Shown here: in pieces, positions 37,774 through 38,017 of the stretch
Position numbering within the stretch: position 1 is the first letter of the stretch
Layout: each line of letters begins with the position of its first letter
Source of the DNA: Amycolatopsis anabasis
Lineage (GTDB): Bacteria; Actinomycetota; Actinomycetes; Mycobacteriales; Pseudonocardiaceae
NCBI RefSeq assembly: GCF_009765355.1
Contig: NZ_VTHK01000074.1
Span: forward strand, 1 to 38,017
Direction: 5' to 3'
DNA: 38,017 bases
Program-made: the position numbers and the translations under genes
Notes under the pieces: model-generated
Seen by the model: the letters and a program-made list of their open reading frames with translations, nothing else
Databases searched by the model: none
Told to the model about the DNA's origin: nothing

Positions 37774-38017
37774 CTACGGATCTAGATCGTCAGCGTCGAG
37801 GTCGAGCCGCACCCGGTGCACCCGAGGACGCAGCCGGTTGGTGAATGACTCGACCGACGCCTCCGTCTCGGCCTCCACCACCAGCTCGGGCAGCACCGGC
37901 TGAAACTCCGTGTGGCCGCGGCCGAACACGCCCGTCGACACGCGCACCGGCGGATCGGCGGTGACGGTCGCGTGCTCGCCGATGTGGGCTCGCACGCCTG
38001 GCGCGAGCGGCAGCGAA
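37774..38017 (-). CDS. C-terminal part of a hypothetical protein (runs off the window)
   Basis: The minus frame is open to the end of the window (SLPLAPGVRAHIGEHATVTA) and ends at TAG 37774 after LDLDADDLDP. The visible ~80 residues form an acidic beta-rich domain: ATVTADPPVRVSTGVFGRGH, then TEFQPVLPELVVEAETEASV. The true start lies beyond 38017. There is no known motif. Confidence 0.45.
   Translation of the reverse strand, partial: SLPLAPGVRAHIGEHATVTADPPVRVSTGVFGRGHTEFQPVLPELVVEAETEASVESFTNRLRPRVHRVRLDLDADDLDP

Noticed and set aside
1..38017. CRISPR arrays or rRNA genes
   Set aside because: No regularly spaced direct repeats and no rRNA-like sequence were seen anywhere in the window.

Overview
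The window is high-GC actinobacterial DNA. GTG starts, ATGA start/stop overlaps, an Lsr2 protein, Streptomyces-type DnaA boxes and AfsR/LuxR-style ATPase and P450 families fit the Actinomycetia. A Pseudonocardiales host (Amycolatopsis-like) is my best guess, but nothing here proves a genus.

Layout. (1) 1-4.9 kb is a scrapyard: adjoining pieces of IS256- and IS110-family transposases, a truncated AraC-type gene, an internally deleted alpha/beta-hydrolase, one intact FAD monooxygenase, and remnants of a recombinase/DUF6262-type module. (2) 4.9-11.9 kb is a chromosomal-looking block: a 976-aa AAA ATPase regulator, a SnoaL-like lipoprotein, a cytochrome P450, two TetR regulators and a small membrane protein. 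The operator GCTACA-N2-TGTAGC occurs both before the P450 and just past the ATPase gene. (3) 11.95-12.8 kb is a gene-poor, G-poor stretch holding an SOS-like promoter, a 51-nt nested hairpin and a 3' fragment of tRNA-Ala(GGC). I read the tRNA fragment as an attachment site. (4) 12.9-17.9 kb is a plasmid-like maintenance module: a HTH_36-type replication protein with DnaA boxes and dyad iterons inside its own gene, a ParA ATPase and partner, a DUF6292 protein and Lsr2. The same 23-bp dyad recurs twice past the partition genes. (5) 18-23 kb holds hypothetical and decayed genes. (6) 23.3-27.3 kb is a compact lasso-peptide cluster: precursor, cyclase, RRE, leader peptidase and PIMT-type O-methyltransferase, all translationally coupled. 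(7) 27.5-31.3 kb, minus strand, is a cassette of AlkA-like HhH-GPD protein, B12-type radical SAM enzyme, thymidylate-kinase homologue, small Cys-rich protein and MazG-like pyrophosphohydrolase. (8) 31.4-34.6 kb has a DUF4254/zinc-motif operon divergent from an XRE-TPR regulator pair. (9) 34.9-38.0 kb holds hypothetical genes, one with a PD-(D/E)xK-like segment.

The best candidates for undescribed biology are three. The lasso cluster has a PIMT, but its core has no ring Asp other than the presumed ring-closing residue. The radical SAM/nucleotide-kinase/glycosylase/MazG cassette looks like a nucleotide-modification pathway. The dyad family spans the replication and partition genes of the integrated element. 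No tRNA-intact end, integrase or conjugation gene was found, so the far boundary of the element is unknown. No CRISPR array or rRNA gene is visible.
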